This document shows positions 1 to 8,389 of a stretch of 64,000 bases of DNA, one piece after another (position 1 is the first letter of the stretch; each line of letters starts with the position of its first letter). The position numbers and the translations under genes are program-made. Source of the stretch: DATFDN01 sp963762525. Lineage in GTDB: Bacteria > Pseudomonadota > Alphaproteobacteria > Acetobacterales > Acetobacteraceae. The stretch covers positions 426,384 through 490,383 of the forward strand of contig CAVXKT010000004.1 of NCBI GenBank assembly GCA_963762525.1. Direction: 5' to 3'. The notes under the pieces are model-generated. The model saw only the letters and a list, made by a program, of their open reading frames with translations. It was not told where the DNA came from and did no database searches.

Positions 1-151
1 TGGGCGCGACCAGCGCGCGGACGATGTCGGGCAAGGTCCGCTGTCGCCAGAGCGCGCCGAGTTCGCTGTCCATCCGTGCAAAATGCGAAATGAGGCGGCG
101 TTCGCGCAAGTACTTGTCGCCGTTGGGCAGCCTCGGGCAGACTCGCCGCAT
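1..151 (-). CDS. possible 5' end of a protein gene leaving the window
   Basis: An open minus-strand frame starts at an ATG complementary to 149-151 and runs off the left edge after about 50 codons. It reads like protein (MRRVCPRLPNGDKYL..., then RTLPDIVRALVAP) but no family is recognised. It shares its start with the plus-strand gene at 150, through the palindrome CATG, and neither start has a good ribosome binding site. It may be a chance frame. Confidence 0.25.
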   Translation of the reverse strand, partial: MRRVCPRLPNGDKYLRERRLISHFARMDSELGALWRQRTLPDIVRALVAP

Positions 152-434
152 GACCCGATTCGCTCAATCCGAGCTGTTCGCCGCCGGCCCGGCGGCCATT
201 GAGGAGCAGCCGCCGGCGGACTTCATCCAGGGCATCCGCGACGAGCTGGCGGCGACGCTGGCGCGGGTGCGTGATGCCGATCGGCTGCCGTGGCGCGACC
301 TGACCGCCGCAACTCTGGCCGAACTGCGCTTCGAATCGATCAGCCATTGGCTCCCCGGCCCGGAGGCCGAGGCTCTGTGCGCTGCATTCGCCGCCGAGAT
401 GGAACGCCTGTATGCCGTAACCGACGGCGTCTAG
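150..434 (+). CDS. small conserved-looking hypothetical protein
   Basis: A 94-residue soluble protein without signal peptide or membrane segment. The ATG at 150 was chosen over one at 24 because the sequence upstream of 150 is arginine-rich and unlike protein, whereas the part beginning MTRFAQSELFAAG has ordinary composition. The segment LPWRDLTAATLAELRFESI followed by an Ala/Glu-rich helix resembles short uncharacterised alphaproteobacterial proteins, from memory only. It lies 57 bp upstream of the amidohydrolase pair in the same direction and could be co-transcribed. No function is proposed. Confidence 0.45.
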   Translation: MTRFAQSELFAAGPAAIEEQPPADFIQGIRDELAATLARVRDADRLPWRDLTAATLAELRFESISHWLPGPEAEALCAAFAAEMERLYAVTDGV

Positions 435-491
435 CCTCCATTTGCCCCCCCGGCCGGCCCGCGCCTATGGTGTCCGGCGAAAGGAGGCCAT

Positions 492-1561
492 GTGGCTGTT
501 CCCGCACCCGGTGCGATCGACTGCGACATCCACCCGGCGCTGCCGGGCACGCACGTCCTGTTGCCGTATCTCGACGAGGTACTGGCGCGAGCATGTGCGG
601 ATGCGCGGGCTGGAGCGGGACAACTACGACCTCAACGCCTATCCGCCCGGCGCCGCACTCTCCGGTCGGCCCGATTGGCGGCCCGGATCGCGCCGCCCCG
701 GCAGCGAGCGCGATCGGCTGCGGACCGATGCGCTCGATGCCTTCGCCAGCCGCTTCGCCATCTGCAACGTGCTGCACGGCGCCCAGGCAATCTTCAGCGA
801 AGATCTCTCGGCCGCCTTCTGCACCGCCATCAATCGCTGGCTCGCCGCCGAGTGGCTGGACGCCGATCCGCGCCTGCGCGCCTCCATCGTCGTCCCCGGA
901 CATAGCCCCGAGCTTGCCGCGCGCGAGATCGAGCGTTGCGCCGAGGACCGCCGCTTCGTGCAGGTGTTGCTGCTGGCCTCGCAGGAGCTGCCCTGGGGAA
1001 GGCGGCAGAACTGGCCGATCTACCGGGCCGCCGAACGCCTCGGCCTGCCGGTCGGCATCCATGCCGGATCGACGATGCGCCATGCCGTCACCTCGATCGG
1101 CTGGCCGTCCTATCTGCTGGAGGATTATGTCGCGCAATCGCAGGGCTTCGCCGGGGCGCTCAACAGCCTGATCGCCGAGGGCGTGTTCGTGGAGTTTCCG
1201 CGGCTTGCGCGTGGTGCTGATCGAGTCCGGGGTGAGCTGGCTGCCGGCCTGGATCTGGCGCGCCAACAAGACCTGGCGCGGCGTGCGGGCCGAGGTGCCG
1301 TGGCTGAAGCGCCCGCCTTCGGAGTATCTGCGCGAGCATGTGCGCCTGACCATCCAGCCCTTCGACACGCCGCCGCAAGCCGGTCAGCTCGACCGCGTGC
1401 TGGAGGAGATCGGCTCCGACGAGCTGTTGCTGTTCGCGACCGACTACCCGCATTGGCATTTCGACGGCGCCGAGGCGCTGCCCGACGGATTGCATCCCGA
1501 GCTGGCGCGGAAGATTTCGATCGACAATCCGCTGCGGACCTATCCGCGGCTTTCCGACTAA
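492..1561 (+). CDS. amidohydrolase-family metal-dependent hydrolase, first of a tandem pair (frameshifted)
   Basis: Member of the amidohydrolase-2 TIM-barrel family (relatives include aminocarboxymuconate-semialdehyde and gamma-resorcylate decarboxylases). The GTG at 492 follows a strong AAAGGAGG. The N-terminal DCDIHP carries the metal-binding Asp-x-His, GIHAG is the barrel His, and FATDYPHWHF near the end carries the catalytic Asp. Two one-base insertions break the frame: near 585 (GAGGTACTGG, where GAG TAC TGG gives DEYWREHVRMRG) and near 1203 (GGCTTGCGC, where GGC TGC GC gives LRVVLIE). Joined, the protein is about 355 residues, close to its downstream neighbour, so these are probably sequencing errors. 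Substrate unknown. Confidence 0.75.
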
Positions 1562-1573
1562 GGAGTGCATGCG

Positions 1574-2689
1574 ATGACGGTGACGGTGCTGGAGCGCGAG
1601 CCCGACCTCGGCAATCAAAGCCTGCTCGGCTATGTCGATTGCGACGTCCATCTCTATCCGCGCAAAGGCGGCGCCGACTTCGATCCCTATCTGTCGGAAC
1701 GCTGGCGCGCGCATCGGCGCAGCATCGGCGGGCGGTCGCGTCAGCCGCTCGCCGGAACCGCACAGTATCCGCGCATGTCGCCCGAAGTCGGAATGCGCGT
1801 CGATGCGTGGCCGCCCGGCGGCGGCATCCCGGGTTCCGACCTCGATTTCGTCCGCGCGCAGCTGCTCGATGCGTTCGGCGCCGCCTACGGGGTGGTCCTG
1901 CCGCTGGTCGGCCGTAGCTCCGACGAGCGCAATCTCGAGTTCGGCGCCGCCATGTGCGCGGCGGTGAACGAGTGGCAGGCGCACGACTGGTGCGCCCGCG
2001 AGCCGCGCCTGAAGGCCTCGGTGCAGGTGCCGGTCGAGCACCAGGAGGCGGCGATCGCCGAGATCGAGAAGCGCGCCGGCGATAAGCGTTTCGTCCAGGT
2101 GCAGATGCCGCCGCGCGGACTGGAGCCGCTGGGACGGCGACGCTACTGGAAGCTGCTGGAGGCGTGCGCCGCCAACGGCTTTCCGATCGCGCTGCATCTC
2201 GGCGGCACCAGCGGGCACGCATCGACGCCCGGCGGCTGGCCGTCGTTCTATCACGAGGAGCACCACAGCTACGTGCAGAGCATGGAGGCGCTGGTCACGT
2301 CGCTGGTCGTCGAGGGCGTGTTCGAGCGCATTCCCGGGCTGCGTGTGGTGCTGGTGGAGGGCGGGTTCGCCTGGCTGCCCTCGCTCGGCTGGCGGCTCGA
2401 CAAGCATTGGAAGCGGCTGCGCGAGGAGGTGCCGCACCTCAGGCGCGCGCCTTCGGAATATATCCGCGAGCATGTGTGGGTGACGACGCAGCCGATCGAG
2501 GAGCCGGAAAGGCCGGACGATCTGCTGGCGACGATCGAATGGATCGGCTGGGATCGGGTGATGTTCTCCACCGACTACCCGCACTGGGACCAGGACGACC
2601 CGCGCCACGCCTTCAAGGTGAAACTGCCGGAAGCCGGCAGGCGCGCGATCTTCCGCGACAACGCGCTGGCGTTCTACGGCCTCGGGTGA
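1574..2689 (+). CDS. amidohydrolase-family metal-dependent hydrolase, second of a tandem pair
   Basis: Intact 371-residue paralogue of the preceding gene, 12 bp downstream. ATG 1574 is favoured over GTG 1565 because AAGGAG at 1560-1565 is then well spaced. The metal motif is DCDVHLYP; ALHLGG supplies the barrel His and MFSTDYPHWDQDD the late Asp. The pair shares long collinear stretches such as SEYxREHVxxTxQP, so it arose by duplication. The family includes hydrolases and non-oxidative decarboxylases of aromatic or cyclic acids. With the Rieske, GFA and carboxymuconolactone genes that follow, a minor catabolic route is plausible, but no substrate can be named. Confidence 0.85.
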   Translation: MTVTVLEREPDLGNQSLLGYVDCDVHLYPRKGGADFDPYLSERWRAHRRSIGGRSRQPLAGTAQYPRMSPEVGMRVDAWPPGGGIPGSDLDFVRAQLLDAFGAAYGVVLPLVGRSSDERNLEFGAAMCAAVNEWQAHDWCAREPRLKASVQVPVEHQEAAIAEIEKRAGDKRFVQVQMPPRGLEPLGRRRYWKLLEACAANGFPIALHLGGTSGHASTPGGWPSFYHEEHHSYVQSMEALVTSLVVEGVFERIPGLRVVLVEGGFAWLPSLGWRLDKHWKRLREEVPHLRRAPSEYIREHVWVTTQPIEEPERPDDLLATIEWIGWDRVMFSTDYPHWDQDDPRHAFKVKLPEAGRRAIFRDNALAFYGLG

Positions 2690-2691
2690 CG

Positions 2692-2746
2692 CCCTCACCC
2701 GCCGCTAACGCGCGGCGACCTCTCTCGCAAGGCGGGAGAGGTGAAG
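2692..2746. repeat. intergenic palindromic repeat, type 2
   Basis: Begins CCCTCACCCGCCGC and ends GCGGGAGAGGTGA, with complementary GC-rich segments between. A related copy in opposite orientation lies at 54791-54874. Such 'CTCACCCGCC...GGAGAGGTGA' repeats are common between alphaproteobacterial genes. It follows the second amidohydrolase by 3 bp and may form a terminator-like structure in the transcript. Confidence 0.55.
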
Positions 2747-2794
2747 TGAGCGAAGCTGACATCGCTCCCGCCTCACGGGAGAGGTCGGCGTGCG

Positions 2795-2975
2795 CTAGCA
2801 CCCGGCACCAGTGGAACGTGGGTCGCCCGGGATCGTCATCGCGAGGCGCGCAGCGCCGTGGCGATCCAGGGTCGCTGCACTGCACCGCCCGCCTGGATCG
2901 CCACGCCGCCAAGAGGCGGCTCGCGATGACGGACACGGCGGAGGCGTTTCACCGTCCGATGATTTCGGCTACTAG
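2795..2975 (+). repeat. 180-bp palindromic mobile repeat, copy A
   Basis: First of three related elements (others 47306-47480, inverted, and 51048-51226). It begins and ends with CTAG and has imperfect terminal inverted repeats (left CTAGCACCCGGCACCAGTGG; right end, read inward on the other strand, CTAGTAGCCGAAATCATCGG). The centre is a long inverted repeat built on CGTCATCGCGAGGCGCG, GGCGATCCAG, CTGGATCGCCAC and GGCTCGCGATGACG. Non-coding and MITE-like; no transposase is in the window. The rest of the 2690-2996 gap between the amidohydrolase and the Rieske gene holds only this and the type 2 repeat. Confidence 0.75.
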
Positions 2976-2996
2976 CACGCCGGGTGAGGGTGGCGC

Positions 2997-3410
2997 ATGA
3001 CCCGCCACATCGTCGCCGCCGTAGGCGACATCGCCGATGGCGGATGCAAGATCGTCACCGCGAAGGGGCGCGAGATCGGCGTCTTCTTCGTCAACGGCGA
3101 ATACTTCGCGCTGTTCAACCGCTGCCCGCACGAGGGCGCGCCGCTCTGCCGCGGCCGGCTGTTTGCGGCGATGGAGGCGGACCGACCGGGGGCGTATCGG
3201 TTGGCGCGGCGCGGCGAGATGCTGCGCTGCCCTTGGCACGGCTGGGAGTTCGACATCCGCACCGGGCAATCATGGTGCCAGCCCGAGGGCGTGAAGGCGC
3301 GCACCTACGAGGTGCGCGTCGAGCCGGGCGAGACATTGGCGAGAGGGCCGTTCGTCGCCGAAACCGTGCCGGTTTCGGTCGAGCGGGAGTACATCGTCGT
3401 GGACGTTTAG
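2997..3410 (+). CDS. Rieske [2Fe-2S] ferredoxin-like protein
   Basis: 137-residue soluble Rieske protein, a likely electron-transfer ferredoxin. The cluster ligands are in RCPHEGAPLC (Cys-x-His, residues 41-43) and CPWHGWEFD (Cys-x2-His, residues 79-82), followed by the usual IRTG and a C-terminal beta strand. There is no signal peptide, transmembrane helix or oxygenase catalytic domain, so it is not a bc1 Rieske subunit or a complete ring-hydroxylating oxygenase. It precedes the GFA and carboxymuconolactone-type genes closely (13 and 5 bp gaps) and probably works with the upstream amidohydrolases; its oxidoreductase partner is not visible. Confidence 0.85.
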   Translation: MTRHIVAAVGDIADGGCKIVTAKGREIGVFFVNGEYFALFNRCPHEGAPLCRGRLFAAMEADRPGAYRLARRGEMLRCPWHGWEFDIRTGQSWCQPEGVKARTYEVRVEPGETLARGPFVAETVPVSVEREYIVVDV

Positions 3411-3423
3411 AAAGGAGGAAAGG

Positions 3424-3852
3424 ATGGCCGACACCTATACCGGCGGCTGCTTCTGCGGCGCCGTTACCGTCGAGGTTCGCAATCAGCCGGAGGTGATGGG
3501 CTATTGCCATTGCGACTCCTGCCGCGGCTGGTCGGCCTCGCCGGTCAACGCCTTCACGCTCTGGAAGCCGGAGAACGTCACCGTCACCAAGGGCGAGGAG
3601 CATCTCGGCAGCTACGCCAAGACCGAGGTTAGTCACCGGCAGTGGTGCCGCCTGTGCGGGGGCCACGTCCTCGGCAGGCATCCGACCTTCGGCATGGTGG
3701 ACGTGTTCGCCGCCACCATTCCGAGTTTCCCGTTCGCGCCCACCTTGCACATCAACTACGGCGAAAAGGTTTTGGCGATCCCTGACGGGTTGCCGAAGTT
3801 CAAGGATTTCCCGGCGCCGTTCGGCGGCTCCGGCGACACTCTGCCGGAGTAG
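3424..3852 (+). CDS. GFA-family (CENP-V/Gfa fold) zinc protein
   Basis: 142 residues of the GFA family (glutathione-dependent formaldehyde-activating enzyme/centromere protein V fold). GGCFCGAVTVEV near the start, YCHCDSCRGW around residue 30 and WCRLCGGHV around residue 77 supply the cysteines that bind two zinc ions. The start follows AAAGGAGGAAAGG. Many family members have no proven formaldehyde activity, and the clear C1 enzymes lie 20 kb away, so a role in formaldehyde handling is only possible. It sits in the operon-like run 2997-4259. Confidence 0.82.
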   Translation: MADTYTGGCFCGAVTVEVRNQPEVMGYCHCDSCRGWSASPVNAFTLWKPENVTVTKGEEHLGSYAKTEVSHRQWCRLCGGHVLGRHPTFGMVDVFAATIPSFPFAPTLHINYGEKVLAIPDGLPKFKDFPAPFGGSGDTLPE

Positions 3853-3857
3853 CAGCG

Positions 3858-4259
3858 ATGAGCGGATCGACCCGAATGGAACAGGGCCGCGCGATGCGCC
3901 GGCGGCTGATGGGCGAAGCCTATGCCGATCGCATCGACCGCACGGTGTACGACGACCCGATCATGAAGAAGTTCGCCGAGATCTCGGTCGAGAACGTGTT
4001 CGGCGGCCTCTGGACCCGTCCCGGCCTCGACGTGAAGACTCGGACGCTCATTTGCGTGATCTCCGATACCGTGATGGGCCGCGAGGCGGAGTTGGCGATC
4101 CACATCCGCATGGCCCGCCGCGAAGGCTGGAGCGAGGACGAGCTGGTCGAAAGCCTGCTGCACGTCTCCGGCTATTGCGGCCTGCCGCTGGTCCGCGAAG
4201 CGCTGATCGTGGCGCGCAAGGTGTTCACCGAGATGCGGGCCGAGCCGGCGCGCGACTGA
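3858..4259 (+). CDS. carboxymuconolactone decarboxylase-family protein
   Basis: 133-residue all-helical protein of the CMD/AhpD superfamily, resembling 4-carboxymuconolactone decarboxylase (PcaC) in length and order. The core GLDVKTRTLICVISDTVMG followed by ELAIHIRMARREGWSEDEL matches the PcaC-like R-x3-N/H motif region. It lacks the CxxC of AhpD peroxidase partners. Downstream genes converge on it (anmK ends 5 bp away), so it closes the catabolic run. In this context it may decarboxylate a lactone, but PcaC-like proteins of unknown substrate are frequent. Confidence 0.75.
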   Translation: MSGSTRMEQGRAMRRRLMGEAYADRIDRTVYDDPIMKKFAEISVENVFGGLWTRPGLDVKTRTLICVISDTVMGREAELAIHIRMARREGWSEDELVESLLHVSGYCGLPLVREALIVARKVFTEMRAEPARD

Positions 4260-4264
4260 ACGCC

Positions 4265-5434
4265 TCAGCGTTCGATGATCAGCCGGCGCGGCGGCGCCGC
4301 CGGCTTCGGAAGCCGCAGCGGTGCGTTCCCGGGGCTGATGCGGCCGAGGACGCGGGCGGCGCGCGAACCGGTGGCACCGGGCAGGACGCCGGGAATGGAG
4401 TGCCAGGTGAGGAAGCCGAGGAGCGCGAACAGATACGCCTCCTTGCCGTCGGACGGCAGGCCGCGGGTGTCGCTGGTGGCGAGCGGAATCGGCGCGAGCC
4501 GCCGGCGCAGCGCCGCGAGCAGGGCCGGGTTGCGGATGCCGCCGCCCGACGCGATCACTTCCACCACGCGGTGCGCGCGGCAAGCGTCGGCGGCGGTTGC
4601 CGCGGTCAGTTCGGTCAGCGTCGCCATCAGGTCGGCATCGGAGACCGACAGTCCCGCCATCGCCTCGCGCGCATAATCGGTGTGAAAGAGTTCGCGTCCG
4701 GTCGATTTGGGCGCGGGGCGGGCGTAGTAGGGTTCGGCCAGCAGCCGCATCAGCAAATCGTCGCGCACCCGCCCGGCCAGTGCCAACCGGCCGTCGCGGT
4801 CGCAGGAGCGCGCGCCGGCGCTCAGGCGCGCGGCCTCGGCGTCGAGCAGGCAGCTCGCCGGGCCGGTGTCGAAGGCGAGAACCGGCGCGCCGGGCGCGCC
4901 GACCACGGTGAGATTGGCGATCCCCCCGAGGTTCAGCGCCGCGCGCCGCGCACCGGACGGATCGGCGAGCCAGAGCGCGTCGAGCGTGCTGGCGAGCGGC
5001 GCCCCTTGGCCGCCGGCGGCAACGTCGCGGGCGCGAAAATCCGAAATGACCGGCAGCCCGGTCGCCTCCACCAGACACGCGGGCTGGCCGATCTGCAAGG
5101 TGCCCGTGGCCTTCTCGCCCTCAACCCGGTGGAAAAGGTTCTGCCCGTGCGAGGCGATGAGCGCGGCACCCCCGGCAGCGAATTCGGCATTCGCCGACAT
5201 CGCCGCCGCCGCGAACGCCTCGCCGACCAGCACATCGAGCGCGCAGATTTCCGCCAAGCTCGTCTGCGCGGGCGGCAAGGTGGCGAGCAGGCGGGCGCGG
5301 GTCGCTTCCGGCCAGGGATGCTCGCGATGTCCGAGCGGGCGCAACGCGACAATGTCGCCCCGCCATGCAAATTCGGCGGCGGCGACGTCGATCGCGTCAA
5401 TGGAGGTGCCGGATATCAGCCCGAGGACGATCAT
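4265..5434 (-). CDS. anmK: anhydro-N-acetylmuramic acid kinase
   Basis: 389 residues, normal length for AnmK, which hydrolyses and phosphorylates 1,6-anhydro-MurNAc from recycled peptidoglycan to MurNAc-6-phosphate in the cytoplasm. The N-terminal LGLISGTSIDAIDVA is the sugar-kinase/Hsp70-actin-fold signature, SHGQNLFH is the conserved active-site segment, LGGIANLTVV and DTGPAS line the nucleotide site and ASGGGIRNPALL is the late glycine motif. The Asp of SGTSxDxxD is kept. Divergence from textbook AnmK (I for M and A for G in the first motif) is mild. It is transcribed with ohrR upstream, 40 bp away. Confidence 0.88.
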   Translation of the reverse strand: MIVLGLISGTSIDAIDVAAAEFAWRGDIVALRPLGHREHPWPEATRARLLATLPPAQTSLAEICALDVLVGEAFAAAAMSANAEFAAGGAALIASHGQNLFHRVEGEKATGTLQIGQPACLVEATGLPVISDFRARDVAAGGQGAPLASTLDALWLADPSGARRAALNLGGIANLTVVGAPGAPVLAFDTGPASCLLDAEAARLSAGARSCDRDGRLALAGRVRDDLLMRLLAEPYYARPAPKSTGRELFHTDYAREAMAGLSVSDADLMATLTELTAATAADACRAHRVVEVIASGGGIRNPALLAALRRRLAPIPLATSDTRGLPSDGKEAYLFALLGFLTWHSIPGVLPGATGSRAARVLGRISPGNAPLRLPKPAAPPRRLIIER

Positions 5435-5474
5435 GGCGCCGGTGATGACGTCGCGCGGGTTCGCCTCGTCCCCG

Positions 5475-5987
5475 TTAAGCGCGGGCGGTGGCGGCAGGGG
5501 TCGCGCTGACCGCGCCGGTGTGGCCGTTGCCCGGATGGCTATCGAGCGCGCTCAGGACGCCGTTCAGGTGATCGCGGAGGGTGCCGATCTCGGGTTCGGT
5601 CATGCCGAGCTGGCGAACGATGTCGGCGCGCACGTCGAGGGCGCGGTCGCGCAGCTGCTGCGCCCGTTCGGTAAGAGCGATCTCCACCTCGCGCTCGTCG
5701 CTGCGGCGACGGCGGCGATCGACCAGGCCGGCGGCTTCCATGCGCTTGAGCAGTGGCGTGAGCGTGCCGGAGTCGAGCATGAGGCAGCGCCCGATCTCGG
5801 AGACGGTCTGCCGATCGGCCTCCCACAGCGACATCAGCACGAGATATTGCGGGTAGGTGACGCCCAGCTCGGCCAGCAGCGGCCGATAGGCGCGCACGAT
5901 CGCGTTGGCGGCCGCATAGAGACCGAAGCAGAGCTGGCTGTCTAGCCGGAGCGCGGCGTAGCGATCGGGCGGGTGGGAATGCCTCAT
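5475..5987 (-). CDS. ohrR: MarR-family organic-hydroperoxide regulator OhrR
   Basis: 170-residue winged-helix repressor of the OhrR branch of MarR. The N-terminal LRLDSQLCFGLYAAAN carries the peroxide-sensing cysteine at residue 20, followed by the dimer helix, LGVTYPQYLVLMSLW, the recognition region LDSGTLTPLLKRMEAAGLV and the wing RRRRRSDEREVEI. OhrR proteins release ohr promoters when this Cys is oxidised by organic hydroperoxides. No ohr peroxidase gene is next to it; the partner gene is a methyltransferase whose stop overlaps the ohrR start (5984-5987). The C-terminal 25 residues are Ala/Thr-rich and less typical. Confidence 0.87.
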   Translation of the reverse strand: MRHSHPPDRYAALRLDSQLCFGLYAAANAIVRAYRPLLAELGVTYPQYLVLMSLWEADRQTVSEIGRCLMLDSGTLTPLLKRMEAAGLVDRRRRRSDEREVEIALTERAQQLRDRALDVRADIVRQLGMTEPEIGTLRDHLNGVLSALDSHPGNGHTGAVSATPAATARA

Positions 5988-6685
5988 TCCGTTCTCCGGA
6001 CGGTTTGATCGGTATCATGCAATATAATGGGGTCAGGCGCAAACGGGTTCGGTCGCGAACCGCTCGGCCGATCGATTTTATACAGCGCCACCGCTCGCTC
6101 CGGGCGGTCCTCCAGCTCCAGGGTGGTCGGCACCATGTACCGGGCGAAGGCTGTCAGCCCGGCGTCCGGAAGATAGGCGCGCCCCGGGTCCGCCAGCCAT
6201 ACCTCCGCCCGGGCAGCCATCGCCCGCAGCCAGGGGAGGATGTGCGCGGTCATCGGCGCCTCGTAGCAGACGTCGCCGCACAGGATCACGTCCCAGCGGC
6301 AGGCGGTGCCCACGATGTCGCCCGACAGGGCCTTGACCATAAGCGCATTGGCGGCGGCGTTCAGGCCGATGGCGGCGACCGCGAGAGGGTCGATTTCCGC
6401 AGCCTCCACCGACCGGGCGCCGGCCATCGCGCCGGCAAGGGCGGCGATCCCGCAACCAGCGGCGAAGTCCAGGACGCGTTTGCCGGCTACCAGCTCCGGG
6501 TGATCCAGAATATGTCGCGCCAGCGCTTGCCCTCCCGGCCAGGCGAAGGCCCAAAAAGGCGGATCGACGTTGCGTTCGGCGAGCCAGGCCTCGGTCGCCT
6601 GCCAGATCGGCGTGATCTCGGTCGCCAGATGCAGCGCGATCTCCGGCACCAGCTCGGCGCGCGCGATCACCGTGTTTGCGCGCAC
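5984..6685 (-). CDS. class I SAM-dependent methyltransferase, ETFB-lysine/protein methyltransferase type
   Basis: 233 residues. PPFWAFAWPGGQALARHI (residues 41-58) precedes the SAM-binding motif I VLDFAAGCGIAALAGA, then EIDPLAVAAIGLNA and the post-motif DVILCGDVCYE. This order is typical of the METTL20/ETFB-lysine methyltransferase and nicotinamide-N-methyltransferase-like group. Methylation of electron-transfer flavoprotein beta is the likely role in alphaproteobacteria, but this is inferred from family resemblance. The gene shares four bases with the start of ohrR and lies 30 bp from the ubiA stop, all on the minus strand. Confidence 0.75.
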   Translation of the reverse strand: MRANTVIARAELVPEIALHLATEITPIWQATEAWLAERNVDPPFWAFAWPGGQALARHILDHPELVAGKRVLDFAAGCGIAALAGAMAGARSVEAAEIDPLAVAAIGLNAAANALMVKALSGDIVGTACRWDVILCGDVCYEAPMTAHILPWLRAMAARAEVWLADPGRAYLPDAGLTAFARYMVPTTLELEDRPERAVALYKIDRPSGSRPNPFAPDPIILHDTDQTVRRTE

Positions 6686-6715
6686 GAAGCGGGCGAATTG
6701 CGTCGGACATTGCGT

Positions 6716-7616
6716 TCACCACCAGCCCGCCAGGATCGCGAGCCCATCGCGAGCCCGCCCTCGCGGTTCAGCCGAAACAGCCGCAAACACAGCGCCGGGT
6801 CGTGGATGTCGAGCCGCAGCACCTGCCAGAAGAGCAGGCCGGCGGGGAGGACCAGAAGCGGCCAGAACGAGGCGCCGAGCCCCGCGAGCCATCCGGCCGC
6901 GACCAGCGCCCCCAGCGCGAGGAGCGTAGCAGACGGCGAGAAATGGTCGGGTTCGCTCGCCGAACAGCCGCGCGGTGGACTTGACCCCGGCCAGCGCGTC
7001 GTCCTCGCGGTCCTGATGGGCGTAAATCGTGTCGAAACCCAAATCCCAGAGGATCGCCGCCGCGTAGAGCGCTCCCCAGGCGCCGTCGATCCGGCCCCCG
7101 GCGGCGGCATAGCCGAGCGGGGCGCCGAAGCCGAAGGTGAAGCCCATCACCAGTTGCGGCCACCACGTTACCCGCTTGGCCAGCGGATACAGCCCGACCA
7201 GGATCAGCGACGCCGCGCCCAAGCGCCCGGGCCAGCGGTCCGAGCGCGAGCAGGATGGCCAACCCGACCAGCAGGAGCGCGACCAGGAACGCCAGCGCCG
7301 CGCGCGGACGCAGCATGCCGCTGGCCAGCGGTCGGGCGGCGGTGCGCGCCACCTTGCGGTCGATGTCGCGGTCCCAAAGGTCGTTCACCACGCAGCCGGC
7401 GGCGCGCATCACCACGCTGCCGAGGGCGAACAGCAGCACCAGCCAAGCCGCCCGCGCGGGGGCCGGGCGCGCCAGCAGGATGCCCCACAGTCCGGGCAGG
7501 AACAGCAGCCAAATCCCGATCGGCCGGTCGAGCCTCGCCAGCAGCGCATAGGGGCGGCAAACGGCTGGCAAGCGCGCGATCCAGCCCTCGGCGGCGATGT
7601 CGGTGTGCGCGGACAT
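6716..7616 (-). CDS. ubiA: 4-hydroxybenzoate polyprenyltransferase (frameshifted)
   Basis: Membrane prenyltransferase that attaches the ubiquinone side chain to 4-hydroxybenzoate. Visible pieces: RPIGIWLLFLPGLWGILLA, the first Asp-rich motif NDLWDRDIDRKVARTAARPL, then LYPLAKRVTWWPQLVMGF, the second motif YAHQDREDDALAGVKSTA and late helices WPLLVLPAGLLFWQVL, ending LAILAGWW. At least three frameshifts (near 7215, 6945 and 6735) separate them; joined they give a normal protein of about 300 residues with 8-9 helices. The start at 7616 (MSAHTDIAAEG) leaves 37 bp to the divergent rsmE start, so the two share a promoter region. Confidence 0.82.
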
Positions 7617-7653
7617 AGGCGCTACATCTGTGCGCCGTTCCCGCGGGGTCAAC

Positions 7654-8355
7654 ATGCCGGACATCCGCCTGTTCCTGGACGCCCCGCTCGCCGAAGGCTT
7701 GCAGGTCAGCGCCGGGCCGCGGCAAGCGCACTATCTCGGCACCGTCATGCGATGCGGGCCGGGCGATGGCGTCCGCCTGTTCAACGGCCGCGACGGCGAG
7801 TTCCTGGCTCGCCTGACGACGGTGAGGCGCGACCGGGCGGAGCTGCGGATCGAGGCTCTCGCCCGGCGGCAAGCGTCCGAACCCGATCTGTGGCTGCTGT
7901 TCGCGCTGCTGAAGCGCGATGCCACCGATCTGTTGGTGCAGAAGGCGACCGAGCTTGGCGCCTCGGCGCTGCTGCCGGTGCTGACCGCGCGGACCAATGC
8001 CGCGCGCGTGAACACCGATCGGTTGCGCGCGATCGCGATCGAGGCGGCCGAGCAGAGCGAGCGGCTGACCATCCCGGCGGTTCACGCCCCGCGCCGGCTG
8101 TCCGATGTGCTCGGCGCCTGGCCGGAGCGAAAGCTGTTTACGGCGATCGCGCGCCGCCCCGGCGCGGCGCCGCCTTCGACCTCCGGGCCGGCGGCGTTGC
8201 TGGTCGGCCCCGAGGGCGGTTTCACGACGGCGGAGCTTGACGCGCTCGACGCGCATCCCCTTGTTGCGCCGGTCAGTCTCGGCGCGCGCGTGCTGCGCGC
8301 CGAGACCGCCGCCATCGTTGGCCTGGCGCTGTTGCAGGCGCCGCAACCCGACTGA
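7654..8355 (+). CDS. rsmE: 16S rRNA m3U1498 methyltransferase
   Basis: 233 residues, intact. RsmE methylates U1498 of 16S rRNA with SAM, using a SPOUT (knotted) fold behind an N-terminal PUA-like domain. RLFLDAPL and HYLGTVMRCGPGDGVRLFNGRDGEF form the N-terminal domain; KRDATDLLVQKATELGASALLPV is the SPOUT entry; LLVGPEGGFTTAEL and LGARVLRAETAAIVGLALLQ are the knot motifs that bind SAM. ATG 7654 is chosen because MPDIRLFL is the family N-terminus; an earlier in-frame start overlaps the ubiA promoter. It is followed by gshA 34 bp downstream. Confidence 0.93.
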   Translation: MPDIRLFLDAPLAEGLQVSAGPRQAHYLGTVMRCGPGDGVRLFNGRDGEFLARLTTVRRDRAELRIEALARRQASEPDLWLLFALLKRDATDLLVQKATELGASALLPVLTARTNAARVNTDRLRAIAIEAAEQSERLTIPAVHAPRRLSDVLGAWPERKLFTAIARRPGAAPPSTSGPAALLVGPEGGFTTAELDALDAHPLVAPVSLGARVLRAETAAIVGLALLQAPQPD

Positions 8356-8389
8356 ATACTTGGCCCGCAACCGCGAGACCCCGTACCCG

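Noticed and set aside
340..2698. Long open frames on the minus strand opposite the amidohydrolase genes
   Set aside because: They mirror the high GC third-position bias of the plus-strand genes, have Arg/Ala/His-rich sequence without motifs and lack ribosome binding sites.
3424..3852. Main glutathione-dependent formaldehyde-detoxification enzyme
   Set aside because: Family membership alone does not show this activity; no glutathione-formaldehyde dehydrogenase is adjacent and the H4MPT pathway is present.
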